Assembly: GCF_030269445.1 (NCBI RefSeq)
Contig: NZ_BSTJ01000004.1
Span: forward strand, 496,001 to 560,000
Reading direction: 5' to 3'
DNA from: Actinoallomurus iriomotensis
GTDB lineage: Bacteria; Actinomycetota; Actinomycetes; Streptosporangiales; Streptosporangiaceae
Length of the DNA: 64,000 nt
Shown: positions 24,468 through 34,200 of the stretch, piece after piece
Layout: each line of letters opens with the position of its first letter
How positions within the stretch are numbered: the stretch's first letter is position 1
Program-made: the position numbers and the translations under genes
Notes under the pieces: model-generated
Told to the model about the DNA's origin: nothing
Databases searched by the model: none
The model's input: the letters and a program-made list of their open reading frames with translations, nothing else

Positions 24468-26036
24468 ATGCCCGAACTCGACCTTGTCATCGCCGGCGGA
24501 AGCGTGCTGGACGGCACCGGAGCGGAGGCCGCGCCGGCCGACATCGGCATCGAGGGCGACCGGATCACCGCCGTCGCGGCGCCCGGAACCCTGTCCGGCG
24601 CCGACACCCTGGACGCGACCGGCCAGGTGGTGACGCCCGGCTTCATCGATCTGCACTCCCACGCCGACTTCTCCCTCCCGGCGCACCCCGCCGCGGACAC
24701 CTGCCTCTTCCAGGGCGTCACGACGCTCGTCGGCGGCAACTGCGGCTTCTCCCCGTTTCCGGTCGCCGACGCGGAACGGCTGCGCCGGGCCGCGGCGTTC
24801 ATGGGCCGCGAGGAACTGGCGTGGGACTGGACCGGCTTCCACGGCTACGCCGACTCCGTCGAGCAGACCGCCCCGGCCGTCAACCTCGCGGCCCAGGTCG
24901 GGTTGAACGCGCTGCGCATCGCCACCGTCGGCGACGACGAGCGGGCGGCGTCGCCGGACGAGCTCGCGGCGATGCGCCGGCTGATCGAACGCGCCGCCGA
25001 AGAGGGCGTGGTGGGCTTCTCCACCGGCCTCATCTACGCTCCCGGGACCTACGCGCCGCCGGCCGAGGTGACCGAGCTGGCGCGCACCGCGGCGCGGCTC
25101 GGCCTGCTCTACTCCACCCACATGCGCGACGAGGCCGACCGGCTGATCGACGCCGTCACCGAGGCGCTGACCACGGCGCGCGAGTCCGGCGTGCGCCTGG
25201 AGATCTCCCACCTCAAGGTGATGGGACGGGAGAACCACGGGAAGGTGCACGAGGCGCTGCGGCTGATCGACGAGGCCCGCGCGGACGGCGTGGACGTCAC
25301 GGCGGACGTCTACCCCTACACCGCCTCCTCCACGACGCTGACCTCGCGGCTGCCGGGCTGGGCGCTCGACGGCGGCGTGGACCGGTTGCTGGAGCGGCTC
25401 GCGGACACGGAGGTCAGGCGCCGCATCGCCGCCGAGGCCCGGATCGACCCCGACGCCATCGTCCTCGCGCAGCTGCCACCGGGCCCGTACTCGGACTGGA
25501 TCGGCCGGAGCCTCACCGAGCTCGGCGCCGAACTCGGCCTGGGCGGGGCCGAGACCGCCCTGGAGGTCCTCGCCGCGCACAACGGCTCGGCCGGCATCGT
25601 CAACCACGCGATGGCCGAGGACGACATGCGCGCGGTGCTGTCGCATCCGCAGGTCAGCGTCGCCAGCGACGGATGGACCCTCCGTCCCTCCGGTACTGGC
25701 CGGCCGCACCCCCGCAGCTTCGGCACGTTCGCCCGCGTGCTCGGGCGCTACGCGGGTGACTCGCGGCTGCTCACGCTCGCCGACGCCGTACGGAAGATGA
25801 CCTGGCTGCCCGCGTCGCGGGCCGGGCTGACCGACCGTGGCCGGATCCGCGAGGGGCTGGCCGCCGACCTCGTCGTCCTGGACCCCGGCACGGTCCGGGA
25901 CACCTCCACCTTCGACGACCCGTGGAACCTGGCGACGGGCGTACGCCACGTCGTCGTGAACGGCACCCCGGCGCTGCGCGACGCGGCCCTGACCGGAAAC
26001 CGTCCCGGACGCGTGCTCCGGCGACCCAGGCCCTGA
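24468..26036 (+). CDS. N-acyl-D-amino-acid deacylase (D-aminoacylase)
   Basis: Amidohydrolase-superfamily enzyme of 522 residues that removes the acyl group from N-acyl-D-amino acids. The metal motif DLHSHADF, the GNCGFSPFP segment, EGVVGFSTGLIYAPGTYA, THMRDEAD, LEISHLKVMG, and the C-terminal WLPASRAGLTDRGRIREGLAADLVVLDP are all diagnostic of the D-aminoacylase group. Start placed at ATG 24468, where GGAGG is 13 bases away (rather long); an in-frame start 108 bases upstream would add a non-homologous leader. First gene of a tight three-gene unit with a permease and a class-A-like serine hydrolase, which implies uptake and breakdown of D-amino-acid conjugates or peptides. Confidence 0.9.
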   Translation: MPELDLVIAGGSVLDGTGAEAAPADIGIEGDRITAVAAPGTLSGADTLDATGQVVTPGFIDLHSHADFSLPAHPAADTCLFQGVTTLVGGNCGFSPFPVADAERLRRAAAFMGREELAWDWTGFHGYADSVEQTAPAVNLAAQVGLNALRIATVGDDERAASPDELAAMRRLIERAAEEGVVGFSTGLIYAPGTYAPPAEVTELARTAARLGLLYSTHMRDEADRLIDAVTEALTTARESGVRLEISHLKVMGRENHGKVHEALRLIDEARADGVDVTADVYPYTASSTTLTSRLPGWALDGGVDRLLERLADTEVRRRIAAEARIDPDAIVLAQLPPGPYSDWIGRSLTELGAELGLGGAETALEVLAAHNGSAGIVNHAMAEDDMRAVLSHPQVSVASDGWTLRPSGTGRPHPRSFGTFARVLGRYAGDSRLLTLADAVRKMTWLPASRAGLTDRGRIREGLAADLVVLDPGTVRDTSTFDDPWNLATGVRHVVVNGTPALRDAALTGNRPGRVLRRPRP

Positions 26037-26047
26037 GGAGTCCCCCG

Positions 26048-27469
26048 ATGAGTACGACCACCCCCGCCGAGAACACGGCGGCGGCCCCGGAGAAACGTGA
26101 CCGGCGCCTGCCGATGATCGCCACCGGAGCGTTCGCGGTCGCGCTGGTGATCGGCATCGTGATCGCCGTGGGCGGCGCCAAGGCCGGGCTGTGGGGCCTG
26201 ATCCCGATCTTCCTCTACGCGGTGCTCGCGCTCTTCGGCGTGGACGTGGTGCTCGCGACCGCCGGCGCGCTCATCGTCGCCGCGGTGATGACCCGGACCG
26301 GCCCGATCCCTCTCGGCGCCCAGATGGCGACGTCGCTCGGGTCGCTGGTCGCGGTCATCGGCGTGATCATTCTGCTGGGTTCGGCGCTCGGGCAGGTGAC
26401 GCAGGAGACGGGCGCGGCGCAGGCGCTGATCAAATTCGTGATGGGCCGGATCGGGCTCAACACGCGCACGCGCGTGCAGATCGGCGTCATGGTCTCCTCG
26501 CTGATCATCGTCGGCGCGCTGGGCACGCTGGCCGGCGGTAACGCGATCCTGGCGCCGATCATCATCCCGATCGCGGCGCGCACCGGCTGGCGCCCGCCGG
26601 CGGTGGCGGCGATGCTGCACGCGGCCGGCGCGGCGGGCCTGATGACCGGCCCGTTCACGCCGCCCGTCGTGACGATCATGGCGGCGACGAAGCTGAGCTA
26701 CGGCACCTACTTGCTCCACGCGGGCCTGCCGGTCGCGGCCGTGACGATCGTGACGGGCTTCTTCATGGCGCGCTGGATCCAGCGCCACACCGACCAGGAG
26801 TACACCGCCGCCGACGCGGCCGACAACACGGCCGAGACCGAACGCCCCGGCGCCCGCCGGGCCGCGCTGGTCCTGGCGCTCGTGCTGCTCGCCCTGGCGA
26901 TCTACGGCATCGCCGAGAAGGCCGCCTACTCGTACGCCCTGGTCGTCATGATCGTCACCGCCGTCGCGACCGGGCTGGCGGGCGGGCTGGCGCCCAAGAA
27001 GATCCTGGACGCGATGTACACCGGAGCGGCGCGGCTGATCTGGCTGTTCCTGCTGTTCTGGATGCTCGATCCGATGCTCACGCTGATCGGGAAGACCGGC
27101 GCCTTCGACGCGGTCTTCGCCGACCTGAAGCCGGTGCTCTCCCACGCCGGGCCGTGGGTGTTCCTGATGCTCGTCGTCTTCCTCGGCTACCTCCACGCGG
27201 TACCGGGCGCCGCCGTCGCCCAGGTGGTTCTGGTCAACAAGTTGTTCGGCCCGGTGGGCGCGGCGCTCGGCGTCGCCCCGGCGGTGTGGGCGGTGGCGCT
27301 GCTCGGCACCTCCCAGGTCGACCAGCTCGGCCCGCTGCCGGGCGCCGACATGATCGGGCAGATGGGCCTGGCGCGCTCGTCCAGCCTTCGCATGATGCTG
27401 TTCAACGGCTGGGCGATCATCGTCACGAACACGGCGCTGTTCGCCCTGCTCTTCCTGGTCCTGACGTGA
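26048..27469 (+). CDS. Ion-transporter superfamily permease (GntP/NhaC-like)
   Basis: Polytopic inner-membrane carrier of 473 residues with about 11-12 hydrophobic segments and a charged cytoplasmic loop (RWIQRHTDQEYTAADAADNTAETERPGARRA, about 240-275). Re-entrant-type motifs GTLAGGNAILAPIIIPIAARTG and, in the second half, LGTSQVDQLGPLPGADMIGQM suggest the two inverted repeats of this superfamily. Gluconate, sodium/proton or peptide relatives cannot be separated by eye; the position between D-aminoacylase (11-base gap) and the serine hydrolase (four-base overlap) points to N-acyl-D-amino acids or D-peptides as cargo. ATG 26048 follows GAGGAG. Confidence 0.8.
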   Translation: MSTTTPAENTAAAPEKRDRRLPMIATGAFAVALVIGIVIAVGGAKAGLWGLIPIFLYAVLALFGVDVVLATAGALIVAAVMTRTGPIPLGAQMATSLGSLVAVIGVIILLGSALGQVTQETGAAQALIKFVMGRIGLNTRTRVQIGVMVSSLIIVGALGTLAGGNAILAPIIIPIAARTGWRPPAVAAMLHAAGAAGLMTGPFTPPVVTIMAATKLSYGTYLLHAGLPVAAVTIVTGFFMARWIQRHTDQEYTAADAADNTAETERPGARRAALVLALVLLALAIYGIAEKAAYSYALVVMIVTAVATGLAGGLAPKKILDAMYTGAARLIWLFLLFWMLDPMLTLIGKTGAFDAVFADLKPVLSHAGPWVFLMLVVFLGYLHAVPGAAVAQVVLVNKLFGPVGAALGVAPAVWAVALLGTSQVDQLGPLPGADMIGQMGLARSSSLRMMLFNGWAIIVTNTALFALLFLVLT

Positions 27470-28200
27470 GTCTTCGCGCGTCGCTGGCCGAGCTGGCCCG
27501 GCCGGCCGGCGGCCGGGTGGGCGTCGTCGTCCGCCCGCTCGACGGCGCCGGAGAGACGATCGAGGTCGCGGCGGACCACCGGTTCACGGCGGCGTCATTG
27601 ATCAAGCTGCCGATCCTGGCCGCCGCGCTCGATTCAGGCGTGCCGCTCGACGAGCGCCTCCCCGTACGGCCCGCCGTCCCGGGCTCCGGCGTGCTGGCCC
27701 ACCTGGCCGACGTCGGTGACATGAGCGTCCGCGACCTGCTCACCCTGATGATCGCCGTCAGCGACAACACGGCGACGAACGTGCTCATCGACCGGATCGG
27801 CCGGGACGAGGTCAACGCCTGGTGCGCGCGCCACGGCCTGACCGCCACCGTGCTGGCCCGGCACATGATGGACTTCGAGGCGCGCGCCCGTGGCCTGAAC
27901 AACCTGACCAGCGCCGCCGACGTCGCGACGGCGCTGTCCCGGCTCGCGGACTCTCCGTTCGCGGTGCGGGCGCTGGAGGCGCAGCAGTTCAACGACCGGC
28001 TGCCGCGTCACCTGCCGACCGGGTTCCGCCTCGCGCACAAGACCGGCGAGCTGACCGGCGTCCGCCACGACGCCGGTATCGTCTATCCGCCCGCCGGCCC
28101 TCCGGTGGTCGTCGCGGCGCTGACCGAGGGCGTCGCCGACGGCGCCGGCCTCATCGCCGAATGCGGCCGGCTGGTCTTCTCCGCCCTCACCCGCTCGTGA
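27466..28200 (+). CDS. Cytosolic class A beta-lactamase-like serine hydrolase
   Basis: Penicillin-binding/beta-lactamase class A fold of 244 residues without signal peptide. Catalytic motifs: Ser44-Leu-Ile-Lys47 (SxxK), Ser99-Asp-Asn (SDN) and Lys192-Thr-Gly (KTG). In class A lactamases Glu166 precedes Leu-Asn by three; here the matching Leu144-Asn145 is preceded by Ala141, so the deacylating Glu is absent and beta-lactam hydrolysis is unlikely. With the neighbouring D-aminoacylase, cytoplasmic hydrolysis of D-amino-acid peptides, amides or esters is the best guess. GTG start overlapping the permease stop (GTGA), so translationally coupled. Confidence 0.85.
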   Translation: MSLRASLAELARPAGGRVGVVVRPLDGAGETIEVAADHRFTAASLIKLPILAAALDSGVPLDERLPVRPAVPGSGVLAHLADVGDMSVRDLLTLMIAVSDNTATNVLIDRIGRDEVNAWCARHGLTATVLARHMMDFEARARGLNNLTSAADVATALSRLADSPFAVRALEAQQFNDRLPRHLPTGFRLAHKTGELTGVRHDAGIVYPPAGPPVVVAALTEGVADGAGLIAECGRLVFSALTRS

Positions 28201-28297
28201 CGCGCGAAGGTAAATGCGGCCTAACTCCGCGCTGAGGATCCTCTGACCCGCGCTCTCCTACTGTGGCGGCACGTACTCGCCAAGGGGGGAGCCGAGC

Positions 28298-28357
28298 ATG
28301 TCCACCCGTGACCTCTCGCCCGGCAGGGATGACCGCGCGGCTCGCCGATGGGGCTGA
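28298..28357 (+). CDS. Possible 19-residue leader peptide before esterase pair
   Basis: A short open frame with an excellent ribosome site (AAGGGGGGA, seven bases before the ATG) encodes a basic 19-residue peptide and stops at 28357, overlapping the esterase start at 28348 by ten bases. The esterase itself has no good ribosome site, so re-initiation after this peptide is plausible. Alternatively one G has been lost from the GGGG at 28350-28353 and the peptide is really the N-terminus of the esterase. Confidence 0.35.
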   Translation: MSTRDLSPGRDDRAARRWG

Positions 28358-29373
28358 CCGGAGCCGGTTTCGTCGGGACGCTGATGGTCGTCGCGCTGGC
28401 CGCGGTGACCGCCTGCGTATGGCTTCTGCCCAGGTACTCCGGCGCCGGCCGCGCGCAGGTCGCGGCGCGCACGGGACTGCTGGCGGGCGGCCAGGCCGTG
28501 CTGCTGCTGGCGTTGCTCGTACTGATCAACTCCGGCATGCAGTTCTACTCGTCCTGGCGTGACCTGTTCGGGATGAACACCGGTACGGTGCGCGTCTCCG
28601 ACCAGCGGCCCGGACCCGTCCCCGTCGCCGCGCCGTCGGTGAAGCCGTCGCGGGACGCCCTCACCCGCCGGCTGCCGGCCGCCGACGGGCGGCTGGACAC
28701 CCTCCGGGTGCGCGGCGCGCGGTCGGGGATCTCCGCCCGCGTGTACGTGTACGTGCCACCGCGGTACGCGAGCGACCGGCAGCGGCGGTTCCCCGCCGTG
28801 CTGCTCCTCGACTCTCCGCGCGACGCGATCGTGCGGCGGCGCGTCCCCGCGCTGGCGGCGGCCGAGATCGCCGCCGGGCGGCTGCGGCCGATGCTGATCG
28901 TCATCGCGCCGGTCGGAGCCGGATGCGTGGACGCGCCGGGCCGCGCGCAGGGCGAGACGTTCTTCGGCCAGGACCTGCTCGCCACGGTCGGCGCGGCGTA
29001 CCGCGTGAGCGGTGCCGCGAGCGGCTGGTCGGTCGCCGGAGTGCAGGGGCCGGCGGCGTACTGTGCGGCGCTCCTCGCGATGCGGCACTCCGACCGGTTC
29101 GGCTCGGCCGTCTTCACCGCCGCCGCGCTCACGCCTCCGGCGGGCGACCTGTACGGCGGCAGCCGAACCATCCGCGACGAGTACGACCCCCGCTGGCGGC
29201 TCCGGCACCGGCCGCCCCCGCCGATCAGCGTCGGCGTCGTCGGGGACGACGGGTTCGCCGCCGGGGTCCGGCCGCCGATGCGCGCCGACCCGCTGCCCCC
29301 GGCCGCCTGGCAGAGCCCGCCCACCGTGCTGCGCTGGCTCGGCGCCCACCTCGCCTCCGGGAGCACGTCGTGA
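28348..29373 (+). CDS. Membrane-anchored esterase-like protein lacking catalytic residues
   Basis: Protein of 341 residues paralogous to the next gene. Two membrane segments (about 5-28, 45-62) are followed by an extracellular esterase (antigen 85/PF00756-like) domain. Aligned with the paralogue, the nucleophile motif GDSTGG is replaced by Gly231-Val-Gln-Gly (no Ser), and the C-terminal GGHHFSTW with the catalytic His is replaced by PAAWQSPPTVLRW. It is therefore probably not a hydrolase; a binding or regulatory partner of the second protein is a reasonable inference. The end of the domain retains the helix LRWLGAHLASG. Starts at ATG 28348, matching the paralogue's start; overlap with the next gene is four bases. 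Confidence 0.82.
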   Translation: MGLTGAGFVGTLMVVALAAVTACVWLLPRYSGAGRAQVAARTGLLAGGQAVLLLALLVLINSGMQFYSSWRDLFGMNTGTVRVSDQRPGPVPVAAPSVKPSRDALTRRLPAADGRLDTLRVRGARSGISARVYVYVPPRYASDRQRRFPAVLLLDSPRDAIVRRRVPALAAAEIAAGRLRPMLIVIAPVGAGCVDAPGRAQGETFFGQDLLATVGAAYRVSGAASGWSVAGVQGPAAYCAALLAMRHSDRFGSAVFTAAALTPPAGDLYGGSRTIRDEYDPRWRLRHRPPPPISVGVVGDDGFAAGVRPPMRADPLPPAAWQSPPTVLRWLGAHLASGSTS

Positions 29374-30578
29374 GGCTCACCGGCGTTCCCCTGCAGATCA
29401 CGGTCGTCGTCGTCGCGCTGGCCGCGATCGTCGCGACGGTACGGCTCGCGCCCCGGGTGTCGGGCGGGCGCGCCATGGACGTGCTGGCCCGGCTCGGCCT
29501 CATCCTCGGCTGCCAGCTCTGCGTGGTCCTGGCCGTGCTGGACGTGGCGAACGCCTCCTTCGACTTCTACGGCTCGTGGGGCGATCTCGTCGGCGTCCGC
29601 GCCAAGACCCGGAATCTCGCCGTTCCCCCGGCGAACGCCTCGGCCGCGAACCGGAGCGCGCTGGTCACCCCGGACCCGACCGCTCCGCGGTACCGGCTTC
29701 CCGCCGGGCAGGGCCGCATCGACTCCGTCGTCATCCACGGGACGCGTACGCTGATCAACGAGCGTGCGTTCGTCTACCTGCCGCAGCAGTACTTCGCGGC
29801 GTCGGACCGGACGCGCTTCCCGGTGCTCGTGGCCTTCACCGGGTACCCGGGCGACGCCCAGAACCTGATCACCCACCTGGGGCTGCCGAGGACGGTCGCG
29901 CAGGAGGTCGCCGCGGGGCGGATGCCGCCGACGATCGTCGTCATGCTCCGCTCGACGGTCGCGCCGCCGCGCGACACCGAGTGCACCGACATCCCGCACG
30001 GCCCGCAGGCCGAGACGTTCTTCGCCCAGGACGTACCGGTCGCCCTCGCCTCGGCGTACCGCACCGCCGACCGGGCGGCCGGCTGGGGCGCGATGGGCGA
30101 CTCCACCGGCGGGTACTGCGCGGCCAAGCTCGTGATGCGGAACTCCGACCGGTACTCCGCCGGTATCTCTCTCGCGGGCTACTACCACGCGCTCCAGGAC
30201 TTCACCACCGGCGACCTCTACGGCCGCAGCAAGGCGTACCGCGACGAGAACGACCTGCTCTGGCGGCTGCGGCACCTGCCCTCTCCCCCGGTCAGCATCC
30301 TGCTGACCACCAGCCGCGTGGGAGAGAAGGACTACGCGCAGACCCGGCGGTTCCTCGCGCTGACCCGCCCGCCGATGCGCGTCGCCTCCATCACGCTTCC
30401 GTTCGGCGGCCACCACTTCAGCACGTGGCGGCGTGAGCTGCCGCCGGCCCTGCAGTGGCTCGGCGCCCGGCTGGCGGGCGGAACACCGACCGGTTCCTTC
30501 ACCGGCAGGCCGACGGGCCCGGGGACGAGTGGGGCCCCCGGGCCCGGCGGCCGATCTCTCAGCGTCGGGAGACGGTGA
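29370..30578 (+). CDS. Membrane-anchored esterase, catalytically complete
   Basis: Esterase of 402 residues with the same two N-terminal membrane segments (about 8-27, 43-62) and a large extracellular alpha/beta-hydrolase domain of the antigen 85/esterase D type. Nucleophile Ser245 in GDSTGG; catalytic His348 or 349 in FGGHHFSTW; the acid is probably in the TSRVGEKDYAQTRRFL region. The protein ends in a Gly/Pro-rich tail after about 370 (GRPTGPGTSGAPGPGG). Relatives acylate or deacylate cell-envelope lipids and glycans or hydrolyse simple esters; the substrate here is unknown. GTG start within the stop of the first copy. Its 3' end overlaps the convergent Ig-like remnant by 20 bases. Confidence 0.85.
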   Translation: MRLTGVPLQITVVVVALAAIVATVRLAPRVSGGRAMDVLARLGLILGCQLCVVLAVLDVANASFDFYGSWGDLVGVRAKTRNLAVPPANASAANRSALVTPDPTAPRYRLPAGQGRIDSVVIHGTRTLINERAFVYLPQQYFAASDRTRFPVLVAFTGYPGDAQNLITHLGLPRTVAQEVAAGRMPPTIVVMLRSTVAPPRDTECTDIPHGPQAETFFAQDVPVALASAYRTADRAAGWGAMGDSTGGYCAAKLVMRNSDRYSAGISLAGYYHALQDFTTGDLYGRSKAYRDENDLLWRLRHLPSPPVSILLTTSRVGEKDYAQTRRFLALTRPPMRVASITLPFGGHHFSTWRRELPPALQWLGARLAGGTPTGSFTGRPTGPGTSGAPGPGGRSLSVGRR

Positions 30579-31060
30579 TCGTTAATCCGGTCCTGACCTT
30601 GCCCGCGGACACGGTGACGACCGCAGCCCCCGCGCGGATGGCGTGGAGTGAGCCGTCCCGCTCGACCTTGACCACGCGGTTGTCGCCACTGGTCGTCTCC
30701 AGCCCGTCGGTCAGGACGGGCTGTGAACCATCGGAGTAGACACCGGTCACGGTGAGCCGCCGGCCGTCATCCTCGCGTTCCTGGCCACCTTCAGGCCCGT
30801 CAAGCGCTGCACGGTCACCGGCGAGTATGTCACGATCCCGTTCTCATCGATGATCGACGCGTACCATCCCTCGCTAGGCGTCTTCGCCCTGTAGCCGAAG
30901 GTGACGTCGCCCTTCAGCCTCGCGTCGTCCCGAACGTTGATCTGGTAGTCCTTGTCCGGGTCGAACCGGTGTGGTCGAGGATGTCGTGAACGGCACCGGT
31001 GTCCGCCGCGGAGGATGCCGGAGCCGCGTGAACCGTGGTCGATCGGAGATCGAAGATCAC
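30559..31060 (-). pseudogene. Frameshifted Ig-like (BIg2) domain protein fragment
   Basis: Three consecutive reading frames give one continuous sense sequence: an N-terminal piece ending AVHDILDHTG, a middle piece from FDPDKDYQINVRDDARLKG to LTGLKVARNARMTAGG, and a last piece LTVTGVYSDGSQPVL... ending VVTVSAGKVRTGLTITVSRR, the hallmark end of a bacterial Ig-like group 2 domain. The joins are at the CC at 30966-30967 and near 30757-30763; adding one base to each short C/G run restores a single frame of 167 codons. There is no signal peptide, so the real gene is probably also cut at its 5' end. It may be a decayed surface protein or an intact gene with sequence errors. Confidence 0.65.
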
Positions 31061-31245
31061 GGTGCGACCAGGTGTTCGACAGTGTCCTGGCAGCGCTCAG
31101 ACTCGCGCTCCGGTCCCCTGAACCGAGGAGCGCCTCGCCCCGCACGCGGACGCACACTCGCATCGGTGATCGGTATCCGCTGTAATCAGAGGCATGTTCG
31201 GATACGGGGCATGCGTCTCTTCGGCACGCTCGGGGGCGAATCTCA

Positions 31246-34200
31246 TTGGCTGAGGCGGAAGCGGCGGTCGGACTGTTCCGACCAGTGTTGCGGTTGTTCA
31301 CCAGGCCCGTGGCGGCGGTTGCCAGGTCGGCACGCGGATTGGCCAAGCCATTGCGGTATGGGCTGCAGAAGGGCCGTGACCGGGCGGTGCCGTACTCGCG
31401 GCGGGTCAAGCGGGGCGATCCGGTCGATGTGAGCAGCGGTGAAGTGCTGATGCACCAGGTCGATGTCGAGTTGGCCGGGGTGCTGCCCTTGGTCCTCGAG
31501 CGTACGCACGTTTCCTCGTATCGGAACGGACGATTGTTCGGCTCGTCATGGGCGTCGACGCTGGACCAAAGGCTGGAGGTGGGCTCGGACGGAGTGCACT
31601 ACGCCGCCGCCGACGGCGCGATTCTCACGTACCCTCCTGCGACGACGACGGTGTACCCGTTCGAAGGATCTCGATGGCCCTTGGAGCACACTGCTGACGG
31701 GTACGCGGTCGTAGATCCACCGCGCGGACGCACCCTGCATTTCCGGGCGACGGAGGAGAGCACGATCCTCCCGCTGACGGCCGTCAGCGATCGGAACGGG
31801 AACCGCATCGACTTTCTTTATGAGCGAGGCGTGCTGTCGGAAGTCCGCCATTCCGGTGGTTATCGGATCGGCGTCGACACCGGCGAAGGAGGACGCGTAG
31901 CCGCCCTGCGCTTGCTCGACACGGATGACGGCGACGCGGACGGGCACGTTCTCATGCGTTACCGCTATGACGAGTTCGGACATCTGACGGAGGTGATCAA
32001 CGCCTCCGGGCGGCCGCTGCGATTCGAGTACGACGCCGATGGCCGATTGACCGGATGGATCGACCGGAACGGCTACTGGTACCGCTACACCTACGACGAA
32101 TCGGGCCGGTGCGTACGAGGTGCGGGTAAGGACGGATTCCTGAACGCGACCTTCACCTATGACGTGCGCGGCGACGGTGACGTCGGTTCCGACCGTGCCA
32201 CCGTGGTGACCGATTCATGCGGCGCGCCCACCACCTACCATTTCAACGCGCTTGGACAAGTGGTGGCCGAGGTCGGCCCTCAGGGCACCACCACGCGTTC
32301 GGAGCGGGACCACCAAGACCGCTTGCTGGCTCGTGTCGATCCGCTGGGCCACACAACCTCCTACACCTACGATGAGCAGGGTAACGTCGCCGCGATCGAC
32401 CGCCCGGACGGCACGCGGATCTCCGCCGTCTACAACGAATTCGGCCTGCCCGTCGAAATCGTTGATCCGGACGGGGCGGTGTGGCGACGCGCGTACGACG
32501 AACGAGGGAATCTGGTCGCCGTCACCGACCCTTTGGGCGCGACGAACCGTTATGGCTACGACGAGCGCGGCCGCCTGACCGCGATCACGGACCCATTGGG
32601 CCGTACGACCCGGGTGTGGACGAACGCGGCTGGGCTTCCGGTCTCGGTGGCCGATCCGCTGGGAAACGTGACCCGGTACGAACGGGACTCGTTCGGACGA
32701 GTGTCCGCGATCATTGATCCTCTTGGGAACATCGCACGCTTTGGTTGGACGATCGACGGCCGGCTCTCTTGGCGGACCTGGCCCGGCGGCACCGTCGAAC
32801 ATTGGACGTACGACGCCGAGGGCAATCTCCTCGAACACCTCGATCGCGCGGGAAACGTCACCCGGTACGAGTACGTCTTCGACCAGCGCTCCGCGCAGAC
32901 CGGACCGGACGGCGCACGACTGGAGTTCGCTTACGACACCGAGCTGCGGCTTACCGCCGTGACCGACCCGCAGGGATCCGTCTGGAAGTACGAGTACGGC
33001 CTCGCAGGCGTTCTAGCCCGGGAGACCGACTTCAACGGCAGGGAGGTCAGGTACGCGTACGATGCCGGCGGACGCCTGGTCGAGCGGGTCAGTGCCAGCG
33101 GACAGGTCACCCGCTATTCCCATGATCCGCTGGGCAACGTCGTCGAGCAGCGCTGCGGGGACGACGTCTCGTCATTCGGCTACGACCGTGCGGGCCGCAT
33201 GGTCCGAGCGGTGAACGCCGACGCCGACGTCAGGTTCCAACGCGACGGACTCGGGCGCGTGACCGCCGAGGTCTGCAATGGTGAAGAGTTGTCCTCGGAG
33301 TACGACGCATCGGGTCTTCGGGTTCGCCGGCATACACCGTCCGGCGTCGAATCCGTATGGCGTTACGACCCCGCCGGTCGCCCGGTCAGCCTGCAGATGG
33401 CCGATCATGCGCTGTCATTCGCCTACGACGCGTCAGGCCGGGAGATCCGGCGCCTGATCGGCGACGTCGCGGTGCTCGATCAGCGCTGGGACGGCGACAA
33501 CCGGTTGCGTTCACAGACGCTCTGGGGAAACCTCGGTCGGCGCGGAACGCCCGCACCCGCGTATCGGGCGGAGCCGGAATCCGCCGGGCAGATCCGCCCT
33601 CTGGAGCACCGTTCGTACGAATACGGTGCGACGGGGCGGATCGTCGGTATCGAGGACCAGGCCTTCGGGGCTCGCCGATTCACCCTGGATGCGAGTGGTC
33701 GCGTCACGAAGATCACCGCTTCTGAGTGGGCGGAACTCTATTCATACGATTCGGCCCAGAACCTCACCGCGAGCACGCAGGGCCCCAGGGGTGGTTCTGG
33801 GGCCGATTCGCTTGTCGAGCGCGAGTACGCCGGGACGCTCATCCGCCGCGCCGGGACGATGCGATACGAGCACGACGCCGATGGCCGGATGACTCTGCGC
33901 CAACAACGGCGGATGTCCGCCGGGCCGAAGACGTGGCGCTACGGCTGGGACGCCGACGACCGCCTCGTCCGCGTCGTCACCCCGGATGGGCAAGAGTGGC
34001 GCTACCGCTACGACGCGATCGGTCGTCGCATCGCCAAGCAGCGGCTCTCCCGCGACGGGAATTCCGTCGAGGAGCAGATCACCTTCGCCTGGGACGGGGT
34101 CGTTCTCGCCGAACAGGCCCACATGCGCGGCGAACCGTCGGGCGCCGCGGTGGTCCACGCCACGACTTGGGAGTACGCCCCTGGAGAGTGCCGTCCGATC

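Noticed and set aside
27466-28200. Antibiotic-resistance beta-lactamase
   Set aside because: No signal peptide, no Glu166 equivalent and tight coupling to D-aminoacylase and a permease argue against it.
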